64,000 bases of DNA from Puccinia triticina (lineage: Eukaryota > Basidiomycota > Pucciniomycetes > Pucciniales > Pucciniaceae). This document shows positions 41,442 through 51,449 of this stretch, piece after piece. Below the pieces are notes generated by a model. It was not told the DNA's origin. It saw nothing but the letters and a program-made list of their open reading frames with translations, and ran no database searches. Numbering within the stretch: position 1 is the stretch's first letter; every line of letters starts with the position of its first letter. The stretch spans positions 4,898,001 through 4,962,000 of the forward strand of contig NC_070566.1 of the NCBI RefSeq assembly GCF_026914185.1, given 5' to 3'. The translations under genes and the position numbers were made by a program.

Positions 41442-42091
41442 AGCTATTTATCCTCAGTATAGCCTATCTCCCAAAAAAAATTGACTTATCCAAGAAAATT
41501 CCACAGCCAAAAAATAACAGCATCCCAACACTGAAGGCCTCAAATTCAACTAGTGCAATCTTCTTCTTGTTATTTGCCATATATTCTCTTTTCTCATCTT
41601 GTCCTCATTTCAACTCTTCTTTTTCTTTGGTCCATCTTGCTCTATGCTGGATTTTTCTCTTTTCTTGCTTATCCATCTTTTCTTATATATATTCTTTTTC
41701 TACATGGTCTTCTATTGTGAGGTGGGGTATGTGAACTCCAGATTTGGAGTACGGAGTTGTCAAGAGGCGGGCGGGGAGGAGCAATGAATTTTCATGGTTT
41801 TTTTCCCTTTCAAGTTTTAGCATCAACATCTTCCATTTGAATCATGCGCCAATGTAGCCCTTCAATCAAGTAGACAAACTGTGGTGACATGACCCTATCA
41901 TACATAGCACACTTTATTCGCAGACAAATCTAGCTGCATTGGTCTGATTGACCGCAGGAAGAGGGGGAATAAGTTTGCATTTCTTGATCAACCTTAGATG
42001 ATTGATCCTTTCGAGGGTCGGGGTCTCCTTCGCCCACCTCTGATCGGGGCCCCTCCGATCGGGGGCCAGATGGCCAAAGCGAGCCAAAGTC
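41442..42091. other. Spacer
   Basis: 3' flank of the secreted-protein gene (AT-rich), then GC-rich 5' flank of the next gene from about 41990. No gene is called. Confidence 0.4.
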
Positions 42092-43036
42092 ATGCACAAC
42101 GAAAGCGTCGCACCACGCACACCAAGTTGGACCCGGGACGAATCGACGAGGGCTGCAGGGCGAGGACCGAGGCGAGCGAGACGCAGCGGAGAACAGATGA
42201 CGATGATCGGTGCGGCGAGGAACAGCGGGTGGGGCGTGGTTGGCCGGAGGATGACTGACGGCGGGAGTCGTGGCGGAAGGGTGGGCGTGGAAGTGCGGCA
42301 GACGATATGGACGAAGCGGACGGCTCGGCCATCAGAGGCCGCGAGGCCATCAGCAAGGCCGTCTTCGGAGGACGGGGGCCGGCCAGAGACGATGATGCGG
42401 ATGCTGCAAGCGCGATACCCGGGGATGACAGCGAGCCAACTGCCGTCGTTGACGGCGGCATTCGTGCTGCTCCACGAGCTGACGGCGTTAGTCCCGATGG
42501 TGGTGATCTTCGGGATCGTCCAGGTGACGGGCACGGGCGCCAGACTGGTCCAGGCCATCCGCGACGCCCTTCCGCCCTCTCCCCCGTCCCCCCAAGACCC
42601 TCATCAACACCCCGCGCCCTCAGAAAACACCTCCCTGGCTGCCTCCCTCTCCGCTGCTATCGACAACAGCGCACTCAAAGTCTCCAAGATCGCACACAAA
42701 TACGGCTACGACTCTGCTGAGGACGACGCGGGGGAGGACGACGACGAGGGCAAATCGATGCTCGATAACGGGGTGCTCGCCAGCGGCTTGGTCGCCTATC
42801 TTGCCGTCAAAGTGTGTCTCCCTCCTCTCCCCTTCACCTCCTGCCCTTCCAAAAAAACAAAACTCACAGAAAGAGAGAAAGCAAGATCTGATGGTGGTTT
42901 TTCTCTCTCTCAATATATATTTGCGTTGCAGATGTTATTGCCTTTCCGAGTCTCACTATCGCTGTATCTAACCCCCGGATTAGCCCGCCAGATCCGACGC
43001 ATGGCGAATTACCAGCCAAAGAAACCGAGCCCATGA
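42092..43036 (+). CDS. Mitochondrial membrane protein, Fmp10/FAM210-like
   Basis: Two exons: 42092 (or the later Met at 42197) to 42811 and 42932-43036. The intron 42812-42931 (GTGTGT...TTGCAG) is a multiple of three long, so the unspliced frame also stays open. The spliced product is 274 aa from the first Met or 239 aa from Met-36. The N-terminus after Met-36 is Arg-rich and nearly free of acid residues, like a mitochondrial presequence. Conserved-looking segments are SLTAAFVLLHELTALVPMVV (membrane helix) and, across the splice, LVAYLAVK-MLLPFRVSLSLYLTPGLAR, a pattern of fungal mitochondrial proteins related to yeast Fmp10. Between them is an acidic low-complexity linker (EDDAGEDDDEG). The biochemical role is unknown. 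The family assignment is from memory of motifs and is tentative. Confidence 0.6.
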   Translation: MHNESVAPRTPSWTRDESTRAAGRGPRRARRSGEQMTMIGAARNSGWGVVGRRMTDGGSRGGRVGVEVRQTIWTKRTARPSEAARPSARPSSEDGGRPETMMRMLQARYPGMTASQLPSLTAAFVLLHELTALVPMVVIFGIVQVTGTGARLVQAIRDALPPSPPSPQDPHQHPAPSENTSLAASLSAAIDNSALKVSKIAHKYGYDSAEDDAGEDDDEGKSMLDNGVLASGLVAYLAVKVCLPPLPFTSCPSKKTKLTEREKARSDGGFSLSQYIFALQMLLPFRVSLSLYLTPGLARQIRRMANYQPKKPSP

Positions 43037-43989
43037 AAATTCTATAACGAGCGTCCACTCCAGGCGAAGCTCTTCCTTCGCGATGTGTGCCTCAGAGTCT
43101 CGTCGTGTGTGGTTCTTGAGAAATACACCAGCTGGTCGAGTGGCTGCTCCCCCTGATATCACCTGCCACGACATCTTCCGCGTCTCTTCAGTACAATGTG
43201 ATTGAGGATAATATCAAATCAACCAACCAAGCCATCATTCTGTGGATCTCTTCGGGTCTAATCAGGCCTCTGCCAAAGACCACAAGGTTGCATGAACAGA
43301 TAACCCACCGAGCTTCGATATACCCTTTCAGACCTCTCTTTCTTTCTTCTCTGTTCCTCAAACAGCAAGCCAAATATGCACCAATAATTCATTTATTGAT
43401 CTCATCAAGGATCAGAAAAGAGATCATTCGTGATACATACAGCACAGGGGAGGGGATTCGATATTGAAAGAAAGCAGACACCTAGACCGTAGTACAACCA
43501 ATGCAAACACCCCAGAAAAAACGTCCCCAAAACAAAAACACCAAAAACAGAACAAAAAAAAATCTTTGAAAGAAAAAAAAAAACTGAACGATCTGAATAA
43601 GACAACCAGCGACCCAAAAAGTACATCAACAAGAGGGAGACTGAAGAAAAGAACAATCAGCTAAGAACATCGTTACTGTTATCGTTAATATTCGGCGTAA
43701 GACCGCGAGCCACATGAGTGTGAATTAATATCTGGTGAAAGGAGAGGATATGGGATGGATGGATGTATGAAGCGGGTAAGAGGTGCAGATGGGGGTAAGA
43801 CAGGATAGAGAGGGTAAGCAAATTAAGAGTGTATATAGGACGCATCAACCGATATAGCTAGAGGTGCAGAGCGGGCGGGAGGCCTGGCTGGTCACCGTCT
43901 GTGTTGGGAAGGGATAAGAATAATATGTATCTGTGGGAGGCATGGCAGCGACCACGGAAGGGAAGGAAGGGAAGAGAGGGGGAGAGGGA
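43037..43989. other. Convergent spacer
   Basis: This lies between the 3' ends of the Fmp10-like gene (+) and the OPI1-like gene (-). It holds an A-rich stretch near 43510-43580. Several short frames on both strands lack domains. Confidence 0.5.
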
Positions 43990-46145
43990 TCAAGAGGCGA
44001 GCCCAGTGGAAGAGGATGAAGACGTGGGATCTTGGTGGTGATGGTGGGCGGGTGGGGGGGCTGCTTGATGGACGGGGGTGGCGAGGGGGGGGAGGCCGGC
44101 AGTGGCCGAGGCCGGGCGGATGTCGGAGGCGGTAGACGGGACATGAGCCCAGCGATGGACGAGGTCAAAGGCGGAGACCTGGTTCTGGTCGAGGAGGAGT
44201 TTATGGAGCGAGCTCGTCGGCGCGGGGGAGGTTCTGAACGAGTCGTCGATGAGAGGCTGGAGGGAGGGGGGGAGGGGGGTAGCGGCGGACGGGGGGGTGT
44301 TGGCCTTGCGGCGTTTGGCGGAGGCGCGGTCGGAGGAGGGCAGGGTGGTGGCCGAGCCGAGCGTGGAGGGGGTGTTGAGGGAGCCGGGGACGGAGGAGGC
44401 GCTGAGCAGACTGTCGCTCAGACTCTCGTTCATCGTCGACGCCGACGACGCCCGACTGCGCACCACTCCGCCGGCCCCCGTCGGCACACTCTCCGGCCCC
44501 GCTGCCCCCACCACCTGGCCCTCCCCGGCCCGGCCGTCGCCCAGCCGGCCCGCGCGCTCGTGCTTCGCCTGTTGGTTCCGGTGCTGGATCCCGATCACCC
44601 GGAGCCGCTCGACCCAGCTGCCAAAAAAGCAAGCGACATTAAGCCACAGTGTGTGAGTCAGAGAGAGGCCTAGGAGAGAGAGAGAGAGAGAGAGACTGAC
44701 GCGTCGGCGCGCTCGACGCTCTCGGAGAAGATGGCGGTGAGCGCCTTGAGCATGTCGAGGCTCTCGACCGCGAACGTGAGCACGCGACCGGCGGCGAGCA
44801 GGGTGGCGTTCTTCGAGTTTCTTCCGAGGGGAGGATGTGCGGAGGGGGCGGAGAGGGAGGGCTGGATGGCGTCGGCCCAGCGCAGCGGGAGGCCGAGGAT
44901 GGTGGTGCGGACGAACTGCTTGGCCGGCTCGGGCAGGCCTATGCCGGCATACCTCGACACCACCGCCACCACCTTCCGGATCGTCTCCACGACCTCCGTC
45001 TTGATCCCCGCCAGCCGGCCCGCAGCCGCCGCCGTCACCATCCGCTTCTCTAGCCCCTCGGCCTCCGTCTCCAGCTCCGACTCCGACTCCCGCCGCGCGT
45101 CCGAGCGCCCGTAGCTCTCTGGACTGGCGCCGACGTTTAAGGAGTGGATGAAGTCCCGGAGGACAGTGATCTGGTGGTCCAAATGGACCGTGGCATACTG
45201 TCCATACAATCCAAATCAGTACCAGGAAAATGATCCTACCAGAGCCAAAAAAAAAAAAAAGCGAATGCATACGTGGAGCCATTGCAGGCAATACTGGAGA
45301 CTCTTCATGCTTTCCTCGCTGACGGCCGCGCCGATCCCGCCGGCGGTGACGCCAGCCTCGACGAGCATGTTTTGCCAGCGACTGAGGCTGGTTCTGGGGG
45401 TGAGCTGGACGAGTCTGCCGCCGGGGGACGCGGCGGGAGTGGGCAGCTCGGAGCCCACATCGCTGTCGTCGTTGTTGTCGGCATGGTGGTGGGAGGAGTA
45501 GTAGTGGGGGAGGGAGGAGACGGCTGGGAGGGAGGAGTTGATGGGGGGCTGGTGGCTGTAGCTGTGGGCGTGCCGATGGGCGGGAGGGGGCAGGAGAGGG
45601 CGCAGGAAGGGCTGCTGCGAGTCCGAGGGAGCCTGGAGGCCCGCGTGGGCCGCAGGATGCAGACAGTGCGGACAGGCCGGGGGGTGGCTGCTCGGCGGGG
45701 CCTGCTGGGGGTGGCTGAACTGGCCCAGCCGGTCGAGCGCCGCGCCGGCGTAGCGGTCGATCTGGGCGATCCGCTCCGGGCCCACCTTCGAGGCCACTCT
45801 CCCGGAGAGCGAGGTGACCGAGGACTCGACCAGGTCGGCCCCATACTGCAGCCATCCCCGTCGATCACCGATCAATCATCAGTCTAGGGAGAGAGAGAGA
45901 TGTGGGAGGAGACCCACTCTGACTACTTTGCTCGTCCCTTTGCCCCGCTCGTACGCCCGGACGACGCCGCTGAACAGCGGGAGCTTCCCGACCCTCTGGA
46001 GGAATTCCCCGGACGAGTCTGGGTCGGCGGCTTCCTGGTCATGGTCGATCTCCGCCTGGTCCGGCATCTGTCGGGTTGCTTGGGGGTGGTGATGGTGCTG
46101 GGGGTGCGTTGGTTGGTGGTGGTGGTAGTGGTGGATGTTGTCCAT
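43990..46145 (-). CDS. OPI1: Opi1-family transcriptional regulator, 4 exons
   Basis: In yeast Opi1 is a repressor of phospholipid-synthesis genes that senses phosphatidic acid at the ER. Exons on the minus strand are 46145-45918, 45845-45273, 45197-44701 and 44617-43990. All junctions are GT-AG and in phase, giving about 641 aa. The Opi1 domain is indicated by YGADLVESSVTSLSGRV, SRWQNMLVEAGVTAGGIGAA, SLQYCLQWLHYATVHLDHQI, VVETIRKVVAVVSRYAG and FVRTTILGLPLRWA. The N-terminus is His-rich (HHYHHHQ, HPQHHHHPQ). The tail after residue ~430 is Ser/Pro/Ala-rich with a basic KRRK patch and ends in Ser repeats. Met at 46187 is an alternative upstream start. GA-repeat tracts in the plus strand fall in introns as polypyrimidine tracts. 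The long single-frame minus ORF through the introns is an artefact of GC-rich sequence. Confidence 0.82.
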
Positions 46146-47152
46146 GGTGGTGGTTTCAGTTTGTTCCTGGCTGAAGGGCAATCCCATCTGGTGATCTGCC
46201 CATGTGAATTCCTCGGCGAGCTTACATGTCCGAGCTCCCATGTTTTTGGCCAGCCCACCCGGCCCAGCACTCCTCCAAGCCCACTCCCGAGAACACAGCC
46301 CAGTCGGCCCTCCCAGCCGAACTATGTACCCCGCCAACCACGAAACTCGCTTGCGCGGAAGCTTATATCCCTCGTCATCCAGCCATCCTCTCCGATCTCT
46401 CAAACCTTCCGACTTGGCTACACACAAGCCCCTCGAGCGGAGACCCGACAGCCTCATCGCGACGCGACCCTCCGAAGGAACGACTTATTCAAAAGAGCAG
46501 GCATCCGAAGTCCACGGCAGACCTTCTTTCGCTTTTGCTGCTGAAGCAGTTGCACGCAAGGCCAAGCGAGCTCCATAGCCCATGCACAAGAAGCATCGCT
46601 CTCAGCCTCATAGTTTTGTTATTCATTTTTTGGTACAAATATTTCTAGTGCTTGGACCTGATTTTTAAGTAATGATAATGAAGCGCAGATGAGATATGTC
46701 CAGAGTACGACTTGACCAGCCGCGGACCTGTGTGAGCAGTCTGAACGATGTTGTCCTGCTCCGAAACCCCACGATTTACTTGTTTTGTTTCTGGGGATTC
46801 GGGAGAGGGTCTGAAGGGATATGCCCCCAAGAACTGGGTTGTCGACGGGAAGCGGTCTCTGATCAGATTTTCTAGAAAGTCGTCTGTATCTCAATCTGAG
46901 AAGAGATGACAGAGACCGAGCAGTTTCCCCAGCCGAAAGAGATTTCTGCTGCCGTGTTGCGAAGTTGTGTTTTGGGGACGACAGCGAGGTCATCAAAGTT
47001 CCAAACGTTGTCGCTCTCATCTCTGGCGGGGGACCAAGAGTCACAGAAGAGGGCTTGTGACAGCCCTCCCCACGGCCCCCGTCGACCCCCGGAGCCAGCA
47101 ACAACCCACCGGTGCGTGCGGTCCTGGGAAACGACCAGCCCCGCCGAAAACG
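46146..47152. other. Divergent intergenic region
   Basis: This is the ~1-kb region between the starts of the OPI1-like gene (-) and SUS1 (+). It presumably contains both promoters. GC-rich frames on both strands lack recognisable domains and are left out. Confidence 0.5.
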
Positions 47153-47832
47153 ATGAACCCGGTCGCGAAGAAAGCCAAGCCGAACAGCAACGCCAGCAGC
47201 AAGAGCACGCGGAAGGCGTCGGATGCGCCCGCCGGCGACGGCCGGCAGCCAACGCTCGAGGAGTCGATCACGACGCAGCTCAAGAACCGCATGCTCGCCT
47301 CGGGCGAATGGCTCCGGTACACCCCCCCCACCCCCCACCCTCCCTGCGTAGGAAAGATACTGACTGAGTGGGCTTTGGGGTGCGGTTGGGGAAAAGAAAA
47401 GGTTGCAGAAGGCCGTGATGGCCAAGTTGCGCGGCTCGGAGTGGGAGGAAAGCTTGCGGTGCGAAGCCGAAGGTAAGCCCGGCCTGCACGGGCCCCATCC
47501 ACCGAGAGAGAGAAAGAGAGTGCTGACGAGAGGGCGGGGGAACGGCAGGACGGGCGCTGCAGAAGGACGGGCCGACGCTGGCCAACCTGGTCGCCCATCT
47601 GCGCCCGATCGCCCACAGTTGAGCCGCTTCCGCCTACTTCCCTCACCCACTGACAGAAACTGATGGAGGCGGGATCGGAACAGACACGATCCCCGCGGAC
47701 GTCAAGCAGGAAATCAGCGCCTGCATATCCGCATTCATCAAGGCTAACGTCGAGCAGGACGGACACGACGACGGCGACGATGACGATGACGAGGAGGACG
47801 AAGACGAAGATGCGATGGAGGAAGTGGTCTAG
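47153..47832 (+). CDS. SUS1: SUS1/ENY2, SAGA and TREX-2 subunit, 4 exons
   Basis: Sus1/ENY2 is the small helical protein shared by the SAGA deubiquitinase module and the TREX-2 mRNA-export complex at the nuclear pore. Exons are 47153-47316, 47402-47472, 47549-47617 and 47657-47832. All phases agree, giving 159 aa. The family pattern is seen as TTQLKNRMLASGEWLRLQKA, MAKLRGSEWEESLRCEAEGR, GPTLANLVAHLRPIA and IPADVKQEISACISAFI, matching the family's LxxRLxESGEW, LxxxLxExGWxDE, LxxEIxPKG and VPxxVKxELLxxIRxFL. At 159 aa it is longer than the ~90-100-aa norm. The extra is a basic N-terminus (~35 aa) and a very acidic tail (DDGDDDDDEEDEDEDAMEE). The third intron (47618-47656, 39 bp) is unusually short. 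The four-exon layout is notable because yeast SUS1 is also intron-rich for yeast. Confidence 0.85.
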
Positions 47833-48310
47833 AATGTCCCCCCTCTCTCGAGGTCACCTTCCTTTGTATTTATACGATCTTATATCTAATCTCCTCGAAT
47901 GTACACAAATTACACATGGGCAAGCAAGGCGCTACCATTCCATCAAAGCAAAAGCCTCTAATCCTTCGGGACAGGAAAGCGACGAGACCCATAGCAACCA
48001 TACATCTAATGCCCACAACATTACGACTTACAGTAAGACCCAGGACTGTCCAAGCCTCTTAAGCTTTAACGACAACAATGACGACGAAATGGATACATTG
48101 CTGGATGAGAGAAAGAACGAGACGAAGACATTTGCGGAGATTATGACACTTGCTGGCCGTAGCGTCGAGAAAAAAACAAATAAGATTAGATGATTATTTT
48201 ATCTAATGGTTCCACCGGGGAAAGCCAAGAGAGAGGCAAAGAGAAATAGAGGGAGAGGGAGAGAAACCGGTTGCTGCGAGTGGGATCAGGAGGCGGAGAG
48301 AAGGGAGAGA
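47833..48310. other. Convergent spacer
   Basis: This lies between the SUS1 stop and the stop of the Rua1-type gene. A plus frame covering 47663-48193 overlaps SUS1's last exon in another frame and has no domain. Confidence 0.5.
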
Positions 48311-51300
48311 TCAGGAGCGTTTAGCCTTTTTGCGGCCCTTGGCGCCTTTACAAGTCTGATGACGATGGCATTTATGAGCATGTTTATACCAAAGCGTGGG
48401 GATCTTTGAGGAAGTTCCGGAGCTCTGATCGGCGTCGACCCAGCGGCCATTGGCGGCGTCCTCCTCAGCAGAATGGCGCTGCTGGTGCAGCTGATGGTGG
48501 TTTTTCTTGACGGTGCCGCTGCCGATGATGGACGAGAAGCCGACCCACTCCTCGCATTCGTGGCACAAGCCGAGGATCTGTTGCCGGTTGGCCGTCGAGA
48601 AGCCCCGCTTGATCTCGCGGGGAGGGTAGAAGTAATGGCCGGTGGTCGAGCTGACCCCATGGAAATACTGCTTATGGTACCTGGGCACAACCAGGTCAGA
48701 CGCGCATCTCCGCACTCATCACGCACAACTCGTCCACTCACCAGTACGCACTGTTCTTGAGCCTGAACCATGCTCCGCCTTCGCACATGTCGCAAAACCC
48801 TTCCTTTTTGTCGTTCTGCCCGCGACACCACATCGGCGTGTAAAGGTCCTCGTCGCAACGCAAGTCCTGCTTCCAGGGGACCATCATCTCGCCGGCCTCG
48901 TCGATGACGCCGGCGAGGTCGAGATCGGAGGGGCGGACGGAGCCGTCCAAGCCGGGCGGAAAGGACGACTGGCCCTGGCCGATCCCGCCGAACCGGCTCA
49001 GAGTGTACGTCTCATTCGACCGGCTTCCTTGCGAACATCCCCCGCCTCGCTCGGTGGTCTCTGGGCTCATCCCATCCGAGTTTTCGAACGACACGTCGCG
49101 GAAGAGGTGCTCGTCTGATCCGCCTCTCTCGTTCCCAGAGGACTCTTGCTTAGACTCCTCTGCTACGGCCATGTGAGTGAGCGAATACTGCTTCTTCATG
49201 CTCTTTCGTTTCCTCAACAGTCCGCCCCGACTATCAGCCTCTCCACGTGGCTTTTCGGGAGTACTGCTTAGATCACACTCGGCGCGCTCATGATAACCTC
49301 GGAAGGAAGAGGACGGAGATGGCTGGAGAGCTCGCTGTCCAATGTAGCTTTCGGGCCATGCAGGTGCTGTCATGATAGTCAATCTCCGAAGACGATTTTG
49401 TTGTTGGATGTACCCTTCTCGCGAGCTGAATTGCTGAAAGAGGGGGGAGTCGGCTGACGGGTCGGAGAATGATTCCGTGAAAGGGCTCGGACCTTGGGAA
49501 AAGTGCAGCAAGTCGACCTGCGGAGGGTACACGGCGGATGGCGCGTAGGGTGAGACCGACCGATGGGGCGGTACACCGAACGGAAGCTGCCCGGCTTGGC
49601 GGAAAACATTCATATATTCACTCGTGAACTGCGCCCTGTTTGCCGAAGTAAACGAGTCTAAGGAGGGAGCCAGGGTATCAGAGATCGTGGCTGCTCTGCC
49701 TCGCTGTTTGTCAACCGGCTTGATATCTGATTGACTGTTTTCAGTATCTAACTCAGAAACAGAAGCCCCGACTCCTCCGGTGGCAGATGACGGAGCTGGG
49801 TCCTGCGCCAAATTAGAGCTGCTAGATTTAGACTGGCAAGAGGGCGACTTTTGGTGAGGAGAACAAGGGGGGGCGAGAGACGGATTATGGGAAAAGGCGA
49901 GATCCCCGAAGGATGCTACCTGGTCTTCGAAATGCTGCAACGCCAGCTGGGTCCATTGGTCGGCAACCTCGTTGCCGAAACTGGCGGTTGACGGGGTAGG
50001 AACGTCGCCCGAAGTGAAGTGAGAGGCCGTGGTGGAAAAACTGTCGCTGTGGCGAGAAGAGCCCGCGCACGAGGCGGGAAAGTCGTACGGCGGCTTTAGG
50101 GAATCACAATATTGTGGTCCATCCATCCTGCCTTCCAATGAGACATGACATGGAATATTGCCGATGGAATAACGTTGGCGGGGATCCCAAGGGCGCTGCG
50201 CAACCGGTGCCACGGGTGATGGATCTGACACACGGCGCGGCTCCAGGTGGCCAGCGGGGGAATTCTGACAACAGGGTGATTGGGATAAAATCATTTAGTG
50301 CCTTATTTCCACTGAAAGCTCATACCTTTCGAGTTACTCACCGGGACGGCAAATGGGGTTCCGTAATCCAAGAAGGGTAGGCCCGAGGTGGATTCTCTGG
50401 ATTGTTCACAGTGTTGCTCCAAGATGAGCTGGGTGTAGGGGTCATAAACGAGATAGGAAGGATCGGGATTCCATTCTAAGGAGGATTGAGTGTGTTCGTT
50501 AGGAGGAGCAGATATGAAATGGGCAGAGGCAGGACTGGGTTGGTTTGAGTTGACAAGGGAATGTGTAAGCGTTTGGGTGGATGTGGCTAATAAGGAAGGA
50601 CTGGGTTGGAAGTCAAGACCAGCTTGTGAGGTTGATTGGATCGGGGCGAGATCCTGTGTGCTGGACGGGTACTCCCATTGCGGGAGGCCTTGGTAAAGGG
50701 GGAGGTCTGAATCCATGGGAGGCCCGCCACAAGCTGCCATCTGGACGGCTTCGTTGGCGCCGGAGGAATGGGAGCCGCCAGGAAGCAAGTATTGCTCGCC
50801 GGCCAGGGGCTCATTTTTCTAAAAAAAAAGAAAAAAGAAAAGGTGACCTGTCAGAAAACGCGTGTTTGGTGGCTGCGCCCGGTTTGGTGATACTCACAGT
50901 CGTCAAATCGGTCTGCTTGTACGGGGACTCGAGCAGCTGCTCTTGGGTTGAGGGGCTCAGACGCTCGAAGGAGCTTAGAGGATCGCCCCAGCCGGCAAGA
51001 AGACAGTACGCAGCATCGAGTGTCCGGGGAGGCTCGTTGGCCGGCTGGAGAGGGATATCGAATCCCGGGGAACAATAAGGTGGCCGGGAAGGGAGTGCGG
51101 AGACGGTTGCGCGCCGGCCGGCGGCGGCGGGGCGGCTCGGCAGGAGCTGCGGCGAGTGGATGAGCTGCGAGGCGGGACAGGGCCGAAGGGGCGAGTGGTG
51201 CTGTGGGCCAGCAGCGGGGAAGAGGTAGTCGGTCAGGAGAGCGCTGCAGTCACTCGCAGGATAGAGCGAGGACTGATCGGAGCTCGGTTGGCAGTCTTGC

Positions 51301-51449
51301 GGCTTAGGCAGGCATGGCCGGGCAGGGCTCAGCAGAGCCCCGAGCTCGGGGGAAGGCTCAGCCAGGCCACTGCCATGACCGAACGACGGCTGCTGCTGCT
51401 GCTCGTCTTGGAGATGAGAGGATGGCTGACTGGGCATGGCGTCAGTCAT
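48311..51449 (-). CDS. Rua1_C-domain transcriptional regulator, 4 exons
   Basis: Exons on the minus strand are 51449-50898, 50818-50342, 50264-48742 and 48680-48311. All phases agree, giving about 973 aa. The first ~800 residues are Ser/Pro/Gln-rich and look disordered (QDEQQQQPSF). A basic patch GLLRKRKSMKKQYSLTHMAV may be a nuclear signal. The C-terminal ~170 residues carry a conserved cysteine-rich domain across the last intron: YTPMWCRGQNDKKEGFCDMC, GGAWFRLKNSAYWYHKQYFH, REIKRGF, GLCHECEEWV, then a His/Lys-rich end (HKCHRHQTCKGAKGRKKAKR). This matches the Rua1 C-terminal domain named after the Ustilago maydis regulator of the ustilagic acid cluster, which is common in basidiomycetes. Zinc binding and DNA binding are inferred. 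The targets here are unknown. The first ATG (51449) is used; Met-5 is an alternative. Confidence 0.8.

Noticed and set aside
43990..45855. 621-aa uninterrupted minus-strand frame across the OPI1-like gene
   Set aside because: Only its last part (44617-43990) is the true frame. The rest reads through introns and out of frame with the conserved Opi1 segments, an effect of GC-rich sequence.
46619..47650. 343-aa minus-strand frame opposite SUS1, and 47041-47766 minus
   Set aside because: Both lie antisense to the phase-consistent SUS1 exons and lack any domain.
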